Notes: generated by a model not told the origin, from the letters alone. 64,000 nucleotides of DNA from Sabellastarte sp. h YS-2021 (GCA_964017235.1 OZ024931.1:126801530-126865529); one strand, 5' to 3'. Shown: positions 33,333 through 45,690, counted from the stretch's first letter. Numbers and translations: made by a program.

Positions 33333-36185
33333 ATGTAGGTGAATGAGTTATTTGAGAAATACTGGCTATCTGCAATACTTTTAGTGATAATAGGCAATTA
33401 CTCATTTTGAGTAGGTGAGTAATTAGATATGGATCTGAAAATTCACTAATTGAAAGTTCTCCCAAAATATAGGTGAAGTGAGTTATTTGAAAAATACTGG
33501 CTATCTGCAATACTTTTAGAGATAATTTGCATTTACTCATTTTGAGTAGGTGAGTAATTACCTACAGGTTTGGAACTTCACCATGTGAAAGCTCTTCCAA
33601 AAGTAGATGAATGAGTTATTTGATAAAAATTGGGTACCCACAATACTTTTAGAGATAATTAGCATTTACTCATTTTGAGTAGGTGAGTAATTACCTACGG
33701 GTCTGAAACTTCACCATGTGAAAGCTCTTTCAAAAGTAGATGAATGAGTTATTTGAGAAAAATTGGCTATCTGCAATACTTTTAGAGATAATTCTCATTT
33801 ACTCATTTTGAGTAGGTGAGTAATTAGCTATGGGTCTGAAACTTCACCATGTGACAGCTCTTCCAAAAGTAGATGAATGAGTTATTTGAGAAAAATTGAC
33901 TATCTGCAATACTTTCAGAGATAATTCGCATTCTGAAACTTCACCAAGTGAAAGCTCTCCTAAAAGTACATGAATGAGTTATTTGAGAAAAATTGGCTAG
34001 CTGCAATACTTTTAGAGATAATTCGCAGTTACTCATTTTGAGTAGGTGAGTAATTAGCTACAGGTCTGAAACTTCACCATGTGAAAGCTGTCCCAAAAGT
34101 AGGTGAATGAGTTATTTGAGAAAAATAGGCTATATGCAATACTCTTAGAGATAATTCGCATTTACTTATTTTGAGTAGGTGAGTTATTACCTATGGGTCT
34201 GAAACTTTGCCATGTGAAAGCTCTTCCAAAAGTAGATGAATGAGTTATTTGAGAAAAATTGGCTATCTGCAATACTTTTAGAGATAATTCGCATTTACTC
34301 ATTTTGAGTAGGCGAGTAAGTAGCTACGGGTCTGAAACTTCACAATGTGAAAGCTCTTCCAAAAGTAGATGAATGAGTTATTTGAGAAAAATTGGCTATC
34401 TGCAATACTTTTAGAGATAATTAGTATTTACTCATTTTGAGCGGGTGAGAAATTAGCTACAGGTCTGAAACTTCACCAAGTGAAAGCTCTCCCAAAAGTA
34501 GATGAATGAGTTCTTTGAGAAAAATTGGCTATCTCCTATACTTTTAGAGATAATTCGCATTTACTCATTTTGAGTAGGTGAGAAATTAGCTATGGGTCTG
34601 AAACTTCACCATGTGAAAGCTCTTCCAAAAGTAGATGAATGAGTTATTTGAGAAAAATTGGCTATCTGCAATACTTTTAGAGATAATTTGCATTTACTCA
34701 TTTTGAGTAGGTGAGTAATTAGCTACGGGCGTGAAACTTCACCAAGTGAAAGCTCTCCCAAAAGTAGATGAATGACTTATTTGAGAAAAATTGGCTATCT
34801 GCAATACTTTTAGAGATAATTCGCATTTACTCATTTTGAGTAGGCGAGTAATTAGCTATGGGTCTGAAACTTCACCATGTGAAAGCTCTTCCAAAAGTAA
34901 ATGAATGAGTTATTTGAGAAAAATTGGCTATCTGCAATACTTTTAGAGATATTTAGCATTTACTCATTTTGAGTAGGTGAGAAATTAGCTACAGGTCTGA
35001 CACTTCACCAAGTGAAAGCTCTCCCAAAAGTAGATGAATGAGTTATTTGAGAAAAATTGGCTATCTGCAATACTTTTAGAGATAATTAGCATTTACTCAT
35101 TTTGAGTAGGTGAGTAATTAGCTACAGGTCTGAAACTTCACCAAGTGAAAGCTCTTCCAAAAGTAGGTGAATGAGTTATTTGAGAAAAATTGGCTATCTG
35201 CAATACTTTTAGAGAGAATTCGCATTTACTCATTTTGGGTAGGTGAGTAATTAGCTATGGGTCTGAAACTTCACCATGTGAAAGCTCTTCCAAAAGTAGA
35301 TGAATGAGTTATTTGAGAAAAATTGGCTATCTGCAATACTTTTAGAGATAATTAGCATTTACTCATTTTGAGTAGGTGAGTAATTAGCTACGGGTCTGAA
35401 ACTTCACCAAGTGAAAGCTCTCCCTAAAGTAGGTGAATGAGTTATTTGAGAAAAATTGGCTATCTGCAATACTTTTAGAGAGAATTCGCATTTACTCATT
35501 TTGAGTAGGTGAGTAATTAGCTATGGGTCTGAAACTTCACCATGTGAAAGCTCTTCCAAAAGTAGATGAATGAGTTATTTGAGAAAAATTGGCTATCTGC
35601 AATACTTTTAGAGATAATTCGCATTTACTCATTTTGAGTAGGCGAGTAATTAGCTATGGGTCTGAAACTTCACCAAGTGAAAGCTCTCCCAAAAGTAGGT
35701 GAATGAGTTATTTGATAGAAATTGGCTATCTGCAATACTTTTCGAGATATTTAGCATTTACTCATTTTGAGTAGGTGAGAAATTAGCTACAGGTCTGACA
35801 CTTCACCAAGTGAAAGCTCTCGCAAAAGTAGGTGAATGAGTTATTTCAGAAAAATTGGCTATCTTCTATACTTTTAGAGATAATTCGCATTTACTCATTT
35901 TGAGTAGGTGAGAAATTAGCTAGGGGTCTGAAACCTCACTAAGTGAAAGGTCTTCCAAAAGTATATGAATGAGTTATTTGAGAAAAATTGGCTATCTGCA
36001 ATACTTTTAGACATAATTAGCATTTACTCATTTTGAGTAGGTGAGTAACTAGCTACGCGTCTGAAACTTAACCAAGTGAAAGCTCTCCCAAAAGTAGGTG
36101 AATGAGTTATCTGAGAAAAATTGGCTACCTGCAATACTTTTAGAGATAATTCGCATTTACTCATTTTGAGGAGGTGAGTAAGTAG
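33333..36185 (-). repeat. 133-bp satellite array, opposite orientation (about 21 copies)
   Basis: Monomers with GAGTAGGTGAGTAATTAGCT and TTGGCTATCTGCAATACTTT are the reverse complement of the array at 2898-7625. One unit near 33930 is shortened by deletion. Variants alternate (GTAGATGAATG or GTAGGTGAATG, CCATGTGAAAG or CCAAGTGAAAG), hinting at a two-monomer higher-order pattern. Confidence 0.95.
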
Positions 36186-38215
36186 GCCAAAGTTCACCAA
36201 ACCATTTTCCCCTTAGCATAGGATACTCTAGTACTACCCTGTGGTTCAAAAAGTTTGCTCGAAATTTCTCTATCTCTTACAGTTTGAGAGATATTTCTGA
36301 TTTTTCACATTTTCACTAAAAGTAGCAATAAAGTAGCCATTACTCACTTGTACATTGAGCAACAGTTGTGAAACTTAAATACGTTACAGTTCACAAAAAA
36401 GTACATGAACAACATATTTGAGAGAAATTGTGTAGCTGCAATACTTTTGAAGATATAAGCCATTTACTCATTATGGTTATCATTAAAAATTGAAAAAGTA
36501 GCTATTACTCACTTAGCTATGGAGATACACTTCCAAATTACTGACCATGTTGTAGCTGTGGAGAAAGTAGCTGAACATCATATTAGAACAAAATTGTGTA
36601 GCTGCAATACTTTTGAAGATATAAGCCATTTACTCATTGACAGTTAAAAGTCATATAATTATATTAGGTAAAAGCGCTATTACTCACTCAAAAGTAGGCC
36701 AAAGTTCACCAAACCTTTCCCCCCTTAGCAATAGGATACTCTAGTACTACCCTGTGGGTCAAAAATTTGCTCGAAATTGCTCTATATCTTACGGTTTGAG
36801 AGATATTTCTGATTTTTCACATTTTCACTAAAAGTAGCAATAAAGTAGCCATTACTCACTTGTACATTGAGCAACAGTTGTGAAACTTAAATATGTTACA
36901 GTTCACAAAAAAGTACATGAACAACATATTTGAGAGAAATTGTGTAGCTGCAATACTTTTGAAGATATAAGCCATTTACTCATTATGGTTATCATTAAAA
37001 ATTGAAAAAGTAGCTATTACTCACTTAGCTATGGAGATACACTTCCAAATTACTGACCATGTTGTAGCTGTGGAGAAAGTAGCTGAACATCATATTGGAA
37101 CAAAATTGTGTAGCCGCAATACTTTTGAAGATATAAGCCATTTACTCATTGACAGTTATAAGTCATATAATTATATTAGGTAAAAGCGCTATTACTCACT
37201 CAAAAGTAGGCCAAAGTTCACCAAACTTTTTCCCCCTTAGCAATAGGATACTGTAGTACTACCCTGTGGGTCAAAAATTTGCTCGAAATTGCTCTATATG
37301 TTACAGTTTGAGAGATATTTCTGATTTTTCACATTTTCACTAAAAGTAGCAATAAAGTAGCCATTACTCACTTGTACATTGAGCAACAGTTGTGAAACTT
37401 AAATATGTTACAGTTCACAAAAAAGTACATGAACAACATATTTGAGAGAAATTGTGTAGCTGCAATACTTTTGAAGATATAAGCAATTTACTCATTATGG
37501 TTATCATTAAAAATTGAAAAAGTAGCTATTACTCACTTAGCTATAGAGATACACTTCCAAACCACTGGCCATGTTGTAGCAGTGGAGAAAGTAGCTGAAC
37601 AACATATTGGAACAAAATTGTGTAGCTGCAATACTTTTGAAGATATAAGCCATTTACTCATTATGGTTATCATTAAAAACTGAAAAAGTAGCTATTACTC
37701 ACTTAGCTACAGAGATACACTTCCAAACTACTGACCATGTTGTAGCAGAGGAGAAAGTAGCCGAACAACATATTGGAACAAAATTGTGTAGCTGCAATAC
37801 TTTTGAAGATATAAGCCATTTACTCATTATGGTTATCATTAAAAATTGAAAAAGTAGCTATTACTCACTTAGCTATGGAGATACACTTGCAAACTACTGA
37901 CCATGTTGTAGCTGTGGAGAAAGTAGCTGAACAACATATTGGAACAAAATTGTGTAGCTGCAATACTTATGAAGATATAAGCCATTTACTCATTATGGTT
38001 ATAATTAAAAATTGACAAAGTAGCTATTACTCACTTAGCTATGGAGATACACTTCCAAACTACTGACCATGTTGTAGCTGTGGAGAAAGTAGCTGAACAA
38101 CATATTAGAACAAAATACTGTAAATGCAATAGTTTCAGAGTTATAAGCCATATAATTATATTAGCTAAAATAGCTATTACTCACTCAAAAGTAGGCCAAA
38201 GTTCACCAAACCCCA
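36186..38215 (-). repeat. Higher-order repeat: 511-bp units with internal 166-bp monomers
   Basis: AAAGTAGGCCAAAGTTCACC marks unit starts near 36180, 36690, 37201 and 38184. The first two units are about 511 bp and nearly identical. The third is stretched to about 985 bp by extra 166-167 bp monomers beginning near 37523, 37689, 37856 and 38022. The monomers share GCAATACTTTTGAAGATATA and GCCATTTACTCATT with the 133-bp family, so the arrays have a common ancestor. Confidence 0.9.
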
Positions 38216-38301
38216 AAAATATTGAAGAGCAAAAAAATTCATTAGGACTTGTGATTTACCAAAAATGTGTAACTGTAGTAGTTTCAGAGAAAACTGCGTG
38301 A

Positions 38302-38338
38302 CACACGCACGCACGCACGCACGCACGTACACACGCAC
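38302..38338. repeat. ACGC/CA microsatellite
   Basis: Short run of ACGC units next to the family F 5' end. A TGTGCG tract lies at the same place in the family F-like end near 16150, so it belongs to the element. Confidence 0.85.
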
Positions 38339-38467
38339 ATGGTGCAAATTATAATCTCCCTCCGGCGAGCCGGGCGGGAGATAAAAATGTACACTGTAGT
38401 ACCATAGGGGTGGGGGGGAGGGGGTAAATCTTACTGGCTATATAGACTGTCCACATATGGTTTCCCA

Positions 38468-39347
38468 GACTCTGGGAAAAAATGCCTCCTGGAAAAAATG
38501 CCTTCTAGAAAGAATGCCTCCTGAATATTTTGTGACTAGGAAAAAATGCATCCTGAGAAAAAAAATTGTTTCAACTTGTAAACATGGTTTGATGAAAGCT
38601 GTAAAATAAAATATCTAAAACATGTTATATTTCAAATGTATACAGTCAAAACCACGACATACAGTATCAAAAAGTACAAATTTCTTCTTGAAAGGGTATC
38701 ATTTCAACTATACTCAGGAACAGTTTAAAAGCAGAATTTATGGCTGTGATGTTTATTGATGAAATAGTTGTGACCTTTGTGGCTTAGAATATGTATTGTC
38801 ATCAAATTACAATATAGGCTATCCCCTCTGTAAGGAGCTGATTGCAGTTAGATACACTAGGAGGGGCAGAAATTTTATAACAAGAGGAACAAGACAACTA
38901 TAAAGCTGTAAAAACAACAACAAAGGAGATAGAAGGCAAAAATACAGATCTGCTATTTTATGACCCCAATTTGACAGATTAGGGGGTTCAGGGGGTGTAT
39001 CTGAACGCCTATCTACACTCTCTACATATGGTTTCCCAATACCGCTTAATACATTCTATAATAAGTACCTTTGCACAGCTATACAAAATGGGCAAAAGAC
39101 TGCGAAATTTTGACAACTATTGGCCAATATAAGACTCGAGTAAAAAAATGAAAATGCCTCTGAAGTTGTAATGTGAACCTGTAGTGTTTTAATACTTTGT
39201 GATGTTGTACATTGTAGCTTTGACTGTATATATTTGAAGTATAACATGTTTACAAGTTGAAATAATTTATTTTCTCAGGAGGCATTTTTTCCTAGTCACA
39301 AAATATTCAGGAGGCATATTTTCTAGGAGGCATTTTTTCCGTGCATC
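38468..39347. mobile_element. Fold-back element (880 bp) with a 9-bp target duplication and captured flanking sequence
   Basis: GGTTTCCCA flanks both sides (38459-38467, 39348-39356). The inverted arms are about 150-170 bp and carry repeated GGAAAAAATGCCTCCT and CTTGTAAACATG. A 9-bp duplication and long arms fit a MULE derivative. The middle (about 38901-39058) is nearly identical to the host repeat just outside (39375-39535). Confidence 0.8.
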
Positions 39348-40075
39348 GGTTTCCCAATACCTCTAAATACATTCTAAAGCTGTAAAAACAACAACAAAGG
39401 AGATAGAAGGCAAAAATACAGATCTGCTATTTTATGACCCCAAATTGACCAATTAGGGGGTTCAGGGGGTGTATCTGAACGCCTATCTACACTCTCCACA
39501 TATGGTTTCCCAATACCTCTTAATACATTCTAAAGCTGTCAAAAGCAATAATAAAGGAGATATAAGGCAAAATCTTTAAATCCGCTATTTTACGACCTAA
39601 GTTTTAATCCTACAGGGGGGTTGGGGGGATTTGACTTGCTTTCTAGACTCTCCACATATGGCTTCTTACTACCTCCCAATACGTTTTATGGCTCAAAATG
39701 GCATACTTAAGAAGATAATAGGGGGTTCCCATGAATTTTAATCTTTCTGGTTGGTACCTGTGAGAAAATCACTCCTAAATCTGTCAATTTTCACTGGATC
39801 ACTCCCAAAATCTAATCAGCTTGCTCTCCGGTTAGTAGATTTTGCAGAGCAGCGATGACGGGTGGATGTACCCCCAAAAAAACTTTCTTTGATCATGTGA
39901 CCTTGATAAAGATCAAAGGTCAAATTTAAACATGTGAGAAAAAATTTTCCACGCCTAAGGTATATAACTGCCAAATATGGTTAGAAAGCTTCCACTAAAA
40001 AGGAAGATATTCAAGAGACATTAATTGTGTACAGAAGGGAGTGTGCAACTTGACCTGAGGCTAACAGGGTGGATT
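38901..40075 (+). repeat. Dispersed repeat with tandem units of about 160 bp
   Basis: ATAAAGGAGATA or CAAAGGAGATAGAAGGC followed by TTTTATGACCCCA and CACATATGGTTTCCCAATAC occurs at about 38920, 39395 and 39555. The first copy is inside the fold-back element. The tail (39840-40075) matches 16720-16930. Confidence 0.75.
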
Positions 40076-40699
40076 ATAGCGATATGGAATACAGGAATAT
40101 ATTCAGTCAACTATATTGTTGGTACAAAAGCAGGTGCCAGCCCTGTTTTTTTTGGCAGGGAAGAGGAAGTCAGATCATAGGTCTATGTTTGCTGCTTAGA
40201 AGTAACTGCTTCCACAGATAATAGACATAACTTGGAAAATAGTCATATCTGAAGCTTGTTCATTAGGTATAACTATTTCTAAACTGAATGTGACAAATGC
40301 ACCCCAAAAGGCGCTGAAGATATGTGGTCATTACAATTAGTTGTGAACATTTTATTTCAGGGTTGGCTGGTTTTTGACGGATATGGTTAAAACCTATGGT
40401 TAACCCCCCCCCCCAAGGAATATTGTCAAAAACTAAATAATAGGTCCTAAATTTAGTTTTCTGAATATTTTTTTAATATTGAAACATTATATTCAGCGTC
40501 TAAGACAACTATGCATCACCAAATGTTATAAACAATCTTAAAGCTACCTTAGAAAGCTTCCTCTTAAGTTATTTTCTATCTGATTTTGTTGACAAAATAT
40601 GCTACATGTGATGTATGCATTAACATACACTACCAGAGAAAAAAATTGTCATAAACTTTGTTTTCTGAGTATATTTACATAATTAAACATAATATTAGA
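40076..40699. other. Stretch with no recognised gene
   Basis: AT-rich DNA with a C-run near 40407. GGTTTTTGACGG...GGTTAACC near 40365-40405 has an inverted counterpart near 44990-45015, possibly the ends of a larger composite. Nothing coding is seen. Confidence 0.35.
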
Positions 40700-40979
40700 A
40701 ACAAGAGGAGAGTGCCCGTGAACGGGCACTGTGTCAGCTGACTGAGTGTTTTTGATTTGTGAAGGTGATTAGAGGACAGAACAATTATCAGGAAAAGGGC
40801 TGTACAGAAATACAGTAAATGGTAACTGAACAGCAAGTTCAAAAGAAATTCCGAAGCTGACAGAAGAAAAGGATAAAAAAGTTGTGCCCTGTAAATGGTA
40901 TTATGAAGGAAAATAACAAGGTAATTGTTTAAGTGTAAAAAATAGGTTAAAACATATTTAAAGAAATACTACAAATGCA

Positions 40980-41560
40980 ATATCCTCGTTCGACCTTGAA
41001 GAAGGGGTCCAAGGTCAAATCTAACCACACAAATACATTCCCAGCCCATGATTTCCTATGGTTTACCATTCCAAACCTCTAGGACCAATTATAAATGAGT
41101 TATAAGCACTTTTAAGCTTGGCTGTCCTCATTTGACCTTGAAGGAGGGGTCCAAAGGTCAAATCTGACCATACCAAAAGATTCCGAGCCAATGATTTCCT
41201 ATGGGATGGTTTACCATCCCAAATCTCTGTCACCAATAATAAGCGAGTTGTAGGCACTTTCAATTTTCGCTATCCTCATTTGACCTTGAAGCAGGGTTCC
41301 AAGGTCAAATCGGACCATATCAACAGATTCACAGCCCATGATTTCCTGTCTGTTTACCATCCCAAACCTCTGGGACCAATAATAAGCGAGTTATAAGCAC
41401 TTTTAAGTTTGGCTATCCTTGTTTGACCTTGAAGGAGGGGTCATTGAAGGTCAAATCTGACCACACCAAAAGATTCCCACCCCATGATTTCCTACAGGTT
41501 GGTTTATCATCCCAAACCTCTAGGATCAATAATAAGGGAGATATAAGCACTTTTCATGAC
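40980..41560 (+). repeat. 143-147 bp tandem array (about 4 copies)
   Basis: Same repeat as at 23820-25400 (GACCTTGAAGGAGGGGTCCA, CCCATGATTTCCTAT), including the same exit sequence CACTTTTCATGACTGACAAA and GGCCATCTTGTTT. The two copies therefore share a boundary as well as a repeat. Confidence 0.92.
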
Positions 41561-41739
41561 TGACAAAAAACACCTGTGGCGGCCATCTTGTTTCTCAAAA
41601 TGAGGCCAAAAATATTCCCAGACAACATTTTATGGTTATTAATATATACTGCAAACTTAAGAAAGCTAGCTATAATATTTTTTTTCATCAGAGCAGTAAT
41701 GGTGAAATCTCTCTCTACACACTGCGGCTATCCAGTGGA

Positions 41740-43050
41740 TACAATGATTTACTCAACAGTGAGAACCTGAAAGTAGCTATTGCTCAGCTATGCCATGACA
41801 TAGAGGTCTGCAATTTCACTATGTTATAGCTGACCAAAAATTCTGTGAATAACATATTTAACAAATTACTCTAAATGTAATAGTTTTCAAGTTACAACTG
41901 ATTTACTCAACAGTGAGAACCTCAAAGGAACTATTACTCAGCTATGCAATGAGCTACATGTCTGAAATTTTACTATGTTATAGCTAACCCAAAAGTAGGT
42001 GAACAACATATTTAAGCAAACTACTGTAAATGCAATAGTTTTCAAGCTACAACTGATTTACTCAATAGTGAGAACCTGAAAATAGCTATTGCTCATGTTG
42101 TGCCATGAGCTATAGGTCTGTAATTTCACTATGTTATAGCTGACCCAAAAGTAGCTGAATAACATATTTGCACAAATTTCTGTAAATGCAATAGTTTTCC
42201 AATTATAACTGATTTACTCAACAGTGAGAACTTCAAAGTAGCTATTACTCAGCTATGAAATGAGCCACAGGTCTGAAACTTCACTATGTTATAGCTGACC
42301 CCAAAATAGGTGAATAACATATTTATACGAAATTCTCTAAATGCAATAGTTTTTAAGTTACAAGTGATTTTACTCATGATGGAAGTTACTGAAAAGCCCA
42401 AAAGTAGCTATTACTCACTTAGCTATTGAGACAGACACCCAACTTACTCACCATATTGTAGCTATGAAAAAAGTAGCTGAATAACATATTTTAACAAAAT
42501 GCTCTAAATGCAACACTTTTCAAGTTATAAGTGATTTACTCAACAGTGATAACCTAAAAGTAGCTATTACTCAACTATGCCATGAGCTACAGGTCTGAAA
42601 TTTTACTATGTTATAGCTGACTCAAAAGTAGCTGAATAACATATTTATACGAAATTCTCTAAATGCAATAGTTTTCAAGTTATAAGCGATTTACTCAACA
42701 GTGATAACCTAAAAATAGCTATTACTCAGCTATGCCATGAGCTACAGGTCTGAAATTTCACTATGTTATAGCTGACCCAAAAGTAGCTGAATAACATATT
42801 TGCACAAATTTCTCTAAATGCAATAGTTTTTAAGTTACAAGTGATTTTACTCATAATGGAAGTTACTGAAAAGCCCAAAAGTAGCTATTACTCACTTAGC
42901 TATTGAGACAGACACCCAACTTACTCACCATATTGTAGCTATGAAAAAAGTAGCTGAACAACATATTTTCACAAAATGCTGTAAATGCAACACTTTTGAA
43001 GTTATAAGTGATTTAGTGCATGATTTCATGAATTTTAATGCATTAAAAAT
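41740..43050 (+). repeat. 155-bp tandem array (about 8 copies)
   Basis: ACTCAACAGTGAGAAC recurs at 41751, 41905, 42060, 42216, 42538 and 42693. Units share GTAGCTATTACTCA, AGCTGAATAACATATTT and AAATGCAATAGTTTTCAAGT with the arrays at 33333-38215, pointing to one satellite superfamily. Confidence 0.92.
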
Positions 43051-43608
43051 TATTAAAAAAATTTATTAAAAAAAAAGTAAGACAGATCCAGGTCTCATAC
43101 TCACACAAGAGAATCTACCTCTGGCCTAGTACATATATGTAAGATATGAGAGAAATCCCTGTAATAGTCACGGAGAAAATTGTGATAAAAAGTTGAAATT
43201 TTCACACTTTTGGTGGGGGTACCTCCCTTGTAATGTCTCTAGCAAACAGACGAACAGACAGATTTGCATGCCTTGAACAATTTTTCATCCTCGATAGATA
43301 AGGTATCTTTTAAAAAAAACAGCATGTCTCTAGGCCTTGTAGTTTTGGAGAAGAAGTTGTTCACGCGGACGCGGACGCCCATGCCGCAGAGTGATGACAT
43401 AATGTCAGCTAGTCAGCTGACATAAAAAAAATTAAACATTGAATTTTACAACAATTTTTATGTAGAATTATCTTTTACCGACAAGCATTACTCTGGCATG
43501 ATTTTGGCTTCTACACTTTTGGATTGGTGACAGTAAGCTAACTATTGAAAGACAATGGGATAGTCTTACTCTAATCACTGACAATTTTACTCAGGCCATT
43601 TGAAGGGA

Positions 43609-44586
43609 CAGTGTTCGCTCTCGTCAAAAATGAATGCGAGACAGACTGTCTCCCTTCACTTGAAAAGGCGAGACAACTGTCAAAAAATGTGAGACATGTT
43701 TTGTGTCAAGATATTTTGAAATATTTAGTTCCAATTTGGGACTGCATAAAATCTTCTTTATTTAAATAATAAGAAATAGATGCTAAACTAAAAGTTCAAA
43801 CAAATAAAATATTTAATTCTGTTTTTATTTGTCTCTTATTTTTTTTCAAATTTCACTTCTAAACCACATCTTAATGGCCTAATGGCTGGGTGCTACTGGT
43901 TTAAAAAAAATTTTTTTTTTATATTACTGTTCTCTGGATTCATAAAATAAATAAATAAATTGCATTTCTTCTCTTTTCTTTGAAGAAATATATATTTTGT
44001 CTCTTCCGATAATAGACGAATTTCTTTGGTCAGTAGTTTCGACTGTTTCGCCTGTAACACAATATGCAGAAGACGAGTTAAAAAATAGACATAAAACACG
44101 GGAATCTCGTGAGAATACCCAAAATCTCGCGTGAATTACTGTTAGCTGGATGTACCAAATAAAATAAACTCACTTTCATGTCTTTCTCACCTATTTCTAG
44201 GAGGAAAAATGTGTGTCGTCGCTTCCGATAATAGATGAATTTCTTTGGTCAGTAGTTGTTTCGACTGTTTCGCCTGTGACACAATAAGCAGAAGACGAGT
44301 TTAAAAATCAACAAAAAGCACGGAAATCTCGCGAGAATACCCGAATTCTCATGTGAATTACTGTTAGCTGGATATATAAAATAAAATAAACTGCTTTTCA
44401 TGCTTTTCTCAAACATTTCTATGAGGAAATATGTACGTCATCGCTTCCGATAATAGACGAATTTCTTCCGTCAGTTTTGAGTGTTTCGCCTGGTAGCGAC
44501 AGCACAGACGCGTTGGTGAGTTGGTTTTGCGACAACTCGCCCCAGAGTGTGTACAAACTCGTGAAATCGCGCTCGAGAGCGAACAC
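43609..44586. mobile_element. hAT-like non-autonomous element (978 bp)
   Basis: TIRs are CAGTGTTCGCTCTCG and its complement near 44572-44589. TGAAGGGA flanks both sides (43601-43608, 44587-44594), the right copy overlapping the last two TIR bases. CAGTG termini and 8-bp duplications fit hAT. The interior holds about 2.4 units of a 220-bp tandem repeat (CTTCCGATAATAGACGAATT at 44004, 44222 and 44445). No transposase. Confidence 0.8.
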
Positions 44587-44924
44587 TGAAGGGATTATTG
44601 TGACATTTGTTGAGGCAGTTTCTCAAACCAATGCTGAACCAGGGATAATCTGACTCTAGTCGCTGGCAGTATAACTCAGGTCATAATAGTAAAAGGCATT
44701 ATTGTGACATCAGTTAATAAATAATAGGTTGTTTATTGTGTTTAAAATTTTAGTAAATTTGCTTATTTGTTAGTTTTGAATCTTTTGATACATAAAGTTA
44801 TGTAAATAAAAAGTACCATCATGCGAGGCAAGTGTAATAAAACATAATATTAAGTTATTAACACAGTAAATTAGTTGTTTAACTCATCTTTACCCTTTCA
44901 GAGGTTTTGGTGGCTTTATCCCCT

Positions 44925-45020
44925 TGCTGAGGTTTTTGACAGTTTTTGATGGTTTAAACTAGTTTTTGATAGTTTAAACCGGTTTTTGATACTGTCACGT
45001 CAAAAACAGGTTAACCCTGG
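44925..45020. repeat. Short GTTTTTGAT-GTTTAAAC repeats
   Basis: Three to four imperfect 22-bp units built of GGTTTTTGATAGTTTAAAC. Inverted relatives lie near 40365. Confidence 0.7.
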
Positions 45021-45183
45021 TTTATTTCCAAGTGGCGGTAATTGGTACCCATTAGTGCTGTAACGAGTTGACCGAAACTTGAGTTGTAACTCGGTGGGCC
45101 ATATTTGGAGATCACACAATTTACAAAATTTAAGCTCAAGTTTTAAAGAAATAAACATTGATATACTAACCTTGTTACAAACT

Positions 45184-45681
45184 AGGGATGGGTCGGTATG
45201 AAAAATATGTACATCGGGAGGTCACCAATGCATAACCGTACCGATTCCGGGATTCCGCGTTTTAGCAAACCCCAAACAAACATGGACGTTTCCTCTTCAC
45301 GACATCACAATAAAAGTGATCAAATGTGCGAAATACGAGATAAAAGCTTATAATTTCTTCAGATTTCTTGTTTGTTCCCAATATTTTAAGTTTTCCTTCG
45401 ATTGTATGAGCTGACAAGTGAAATGGAGGTTACAAATTGCCGTAACCTAAACATGGCAGTTCTACTCAACGTAATTGACAGTACTGTATAAAGTCTGCAA
45501 ATGCATGAAAATTGGAGAGAAAAGCTTATAATTTCTTCAGATTTTGAGTATGTTTCTAATATTTTAACTCTTCTTTCCATTATATGTGTTAACAAGCGAA
45601 GTGGCGGTTGTAAAATCTTGTCACGGTATTTCAGTAAAATGCTCTAAATACCAAGATACCGAAACTACCGACCCATCCCTA
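45184..45681. mobile_element. MITE (498 bp) with AGGGATGGGTCGG termini
   Basis: Inverted ends AGGGATGGGTCGGTA and TACCGACCCATCCCTA are flanked by TTACAAACT on both sides (45175-45183, 45682-45690), an 8-9 bp duplication. The interior has two related copies of GCTTATAATTTCTTCAGATT and resembles the core of the MITE at 12880-13354. Confidence 0.82.
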
Positions 45682-45690
45682 TTACAAACT

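Larger units (their letters stand above)
32181..38383 (-). mobile_element. Family F element, 6.2 kb, made of three tandem arrays
   Basis: On the minus strand it starts at 38383 with TATCTCCCGCC, in a hairpin with GGAGGGAGATTA, then a CA-rich tract. The body is three arrays: 511-bp higher-order units, 133-bp monomers and 152-bp monomers. It ends with GGCGGGAGATA (32212-32202) and a 21-base tail to 32181. The two 11-bp subterminal repeats are exact inverted copies. The same 3' end closes the left array at 7727. The structure resembles satellite-bearing non-autonomous Helentron-type elements; no coding sequence is present. Confidence 0.65.
40700..43425 (+). mobile_element. Family C element with two different tandem cores
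   Basis: The left end has hairpin GTGCCCGTGAACGGGCAC (40712-40729) and TGTCAGCTGAC (40732-40742). The right end has GTCAGCTGACA (43412-43422), then an A-tract. The core is a 143-147 bp array (40980-41560) followed by a 155-bp array (41740-43050). The arrangement parallels families A, D and F. No coding sequence. Confidence 0.6.

Noticed and set aside
2898..36185. The opposite-facing 133-bp arrays as arms of one large inverted duplication
   Set aside because: The sequence between and beside them does not mirror. Two copies of one mobile element in opposite orientation explain them better.
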